Shown here: one piece after another, positions 5,442-5,604 of the stretch | Numbering within the stretch: the stretch's first letter is position 1 | Layout of the letters: each line of letters starts with the position of its first letter | Assembly (NCBI GenBank): GCA_904501915.1 | Contig: CAJGCV010000110.1 | Span: forward strand, 1-5,604 | DNA length: 5,604 nt | Reading direction: 5' to 3' | From: an uncultured Akkermansia sp. | GTDB lineage: Bacteria; Verrucomicrobiota; Verrucomicrobiia; Verrucomicrobiales; Akkermansiaceae | Notes under the pieces: generated by a model | What the model was told of the DNA's origin: nothing | Seen by the model: only the letters and a program-made list of their open reading frames with translations | Databases searched by the model: none | Translations under genes and position numbers: made by a program

Positions 5442-5604
5442 ATCACCCGCCCATCGGGCGGGTGATTTCATACACCGCGCAGCGGTGTATTTCATGCAGG
5501 GCGCAGCCCTGCTTTCATACCGCAGCGCAGCTGCGGTATTTACATACACTGGCTGCGCCAGTGTAATTCATTGAGGCCCGCAGGGCCGACTGGTTACCGC
5601 TGCA
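5442..5604. repeat. array of at least six non-identical hairpins with ATTTCAT linkers
   Basis: Six perfect hairpins follow one another. H1: 5442-5452/5456-5466, 11 bp, loop ATC. H2: 5470-5478/5482-5490, 9 bp, loop GCA. H3: 5496-5502/5506-5512, 7 bp, loop GCA. H4: 5517-5526/5530-5539, 10 bp, loop GCA. H5: 5545-5553/5557-5565, 9 bp, loop TGC. H6: 5575-5579/5583-5587, 5 bp, loop GCA. Centres lie at 5454, 5480, 5504, 5528, 5555 and 5581, so spacing is 24-27 nt. Linkers are ATTTCAT (5465-5471), ATTTCAT (5489-5495), CTTTCAT (5512-5518), ATTTACAT (5538-5545) and AATTCAT (5565-5571). Stem sequences differ from unit to unit while both arms always agree, so the fold and the linker are conserved and not the stem sequence. 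This differs from a CRISPR array (no identical repeat or spacers) and from REP elements (whose stem sequence is conserved). No open frame explains it. It lies between the aas terminator and an unknown gene to the right; function is unknown. Confidence 0.93.
5592..5604. other. possible left half of a seventh hairpin, cut by the window edge
   Basis: The last bases read GGTTACCGCT (5592-5601) then GCA (5602-5604). If GCA is a loop as in H2-H4 and H6, its centre would be 5603, 22 nt after H6, close to the array spacing. The right arm lies outside the window and the preceding linker is not ATTTCAT, so this is a guess from the pattern. Confidence 0.3.

Noticed and set aside
3263..5446. 727-codon open frame antisense to the aas-like gene
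   Set aside because: It is codon-aligned with the sense gene and stays open only because that gene avoids TTA, CTA and TCA codons; it ends at the first TTA (3263-3265). The translation is His/Gly/Gln-rich and has no recognisable domain.
5442..5604. CRISPR array
   Set aside because: No repeat is identical in sequence apart from the 7-nt linker, there are no 30-nt spacers, and each unit is itself palindromic.
5442..5604. REP/BIME-type repeats
   Set aside because: Those keep a conserved stem sequence between copies. Here stems differ and only the fold, loop and linker are kept.
5442..5604. tandem terminators
   Set aside because: The linkers have at most three T's in a row after each stem, too few for intrinsic termination; only 5397-5440 qualifies.

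Overview
The window carries three plus-strand protein genes in GC-rich coding sequence, separated by AT-richer intergenic DNA, and ends in an array of short hairpins that codes for nothing I can see. The sequence suggests a Gram-negative bacterium: the middle gene encodes a secreted protein with an outer-membrane-barrel type C-terminus, and the last encodes an Aas-like acyl-ACP synthetase. None of the three starts has a good Shine-Dalgarno sequence. A Verrucomicrobiota/PVC-type gut bacterium, perhaps Akkermansia-like, is my best guess, but it is an inference from protein style and not a proven assignment.

Layout. Positions 1-243 are non-coding or belong to a neighbour's edge: a possible minus-strand gene start at the extreme left, an AT-rich TAAATC-type repeat and a strong inverted repeat at 151-182. 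Positions 244-1575 are mnmE (tRNA wobble-uridine modification GTPase), complete and canonical. Positions 1576-1902 hold a weak terminator candidate, T-rich direct repeats and a very good sigma-70-like promoter (TTGACT, 17 bp, TACTAT) whose spacer is one arm of a 14-bp perfect inverted repeat. Positions 1903-3051 encode a signal-peptide-bearing predicted outer-membrane beta-barrel protein. Positions 3052-3205 hold a promoter candidate followed almost at once by a terminator-like hairpin. Positions 3206-5398 encode a 730-residue Aas-like protein with an intact adenylate-forming domain but an N-terminal PlsC-like domain that has lost its catalytic motifs. A perfect 20-bp terminator stem (5397-5440) overlaps its stop codon.

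From 5442 to the right edge lies the most unusual part: at least six perfect hairpins, each with a different stem sequence, mostly with a GCA triloop, centred every 24-27 nt and joined by a conserved ATTTCAT linker. Structure and linker are kept while stem sequence varies. A half-hairpin at the edge suggests the array continues.

The three genes do not form an evident operon. MnmE acts in translation, the second protein at the outer membrane and the third in fatty-acid/phospholipid metabolism, and each appears to have its own transcription signals.
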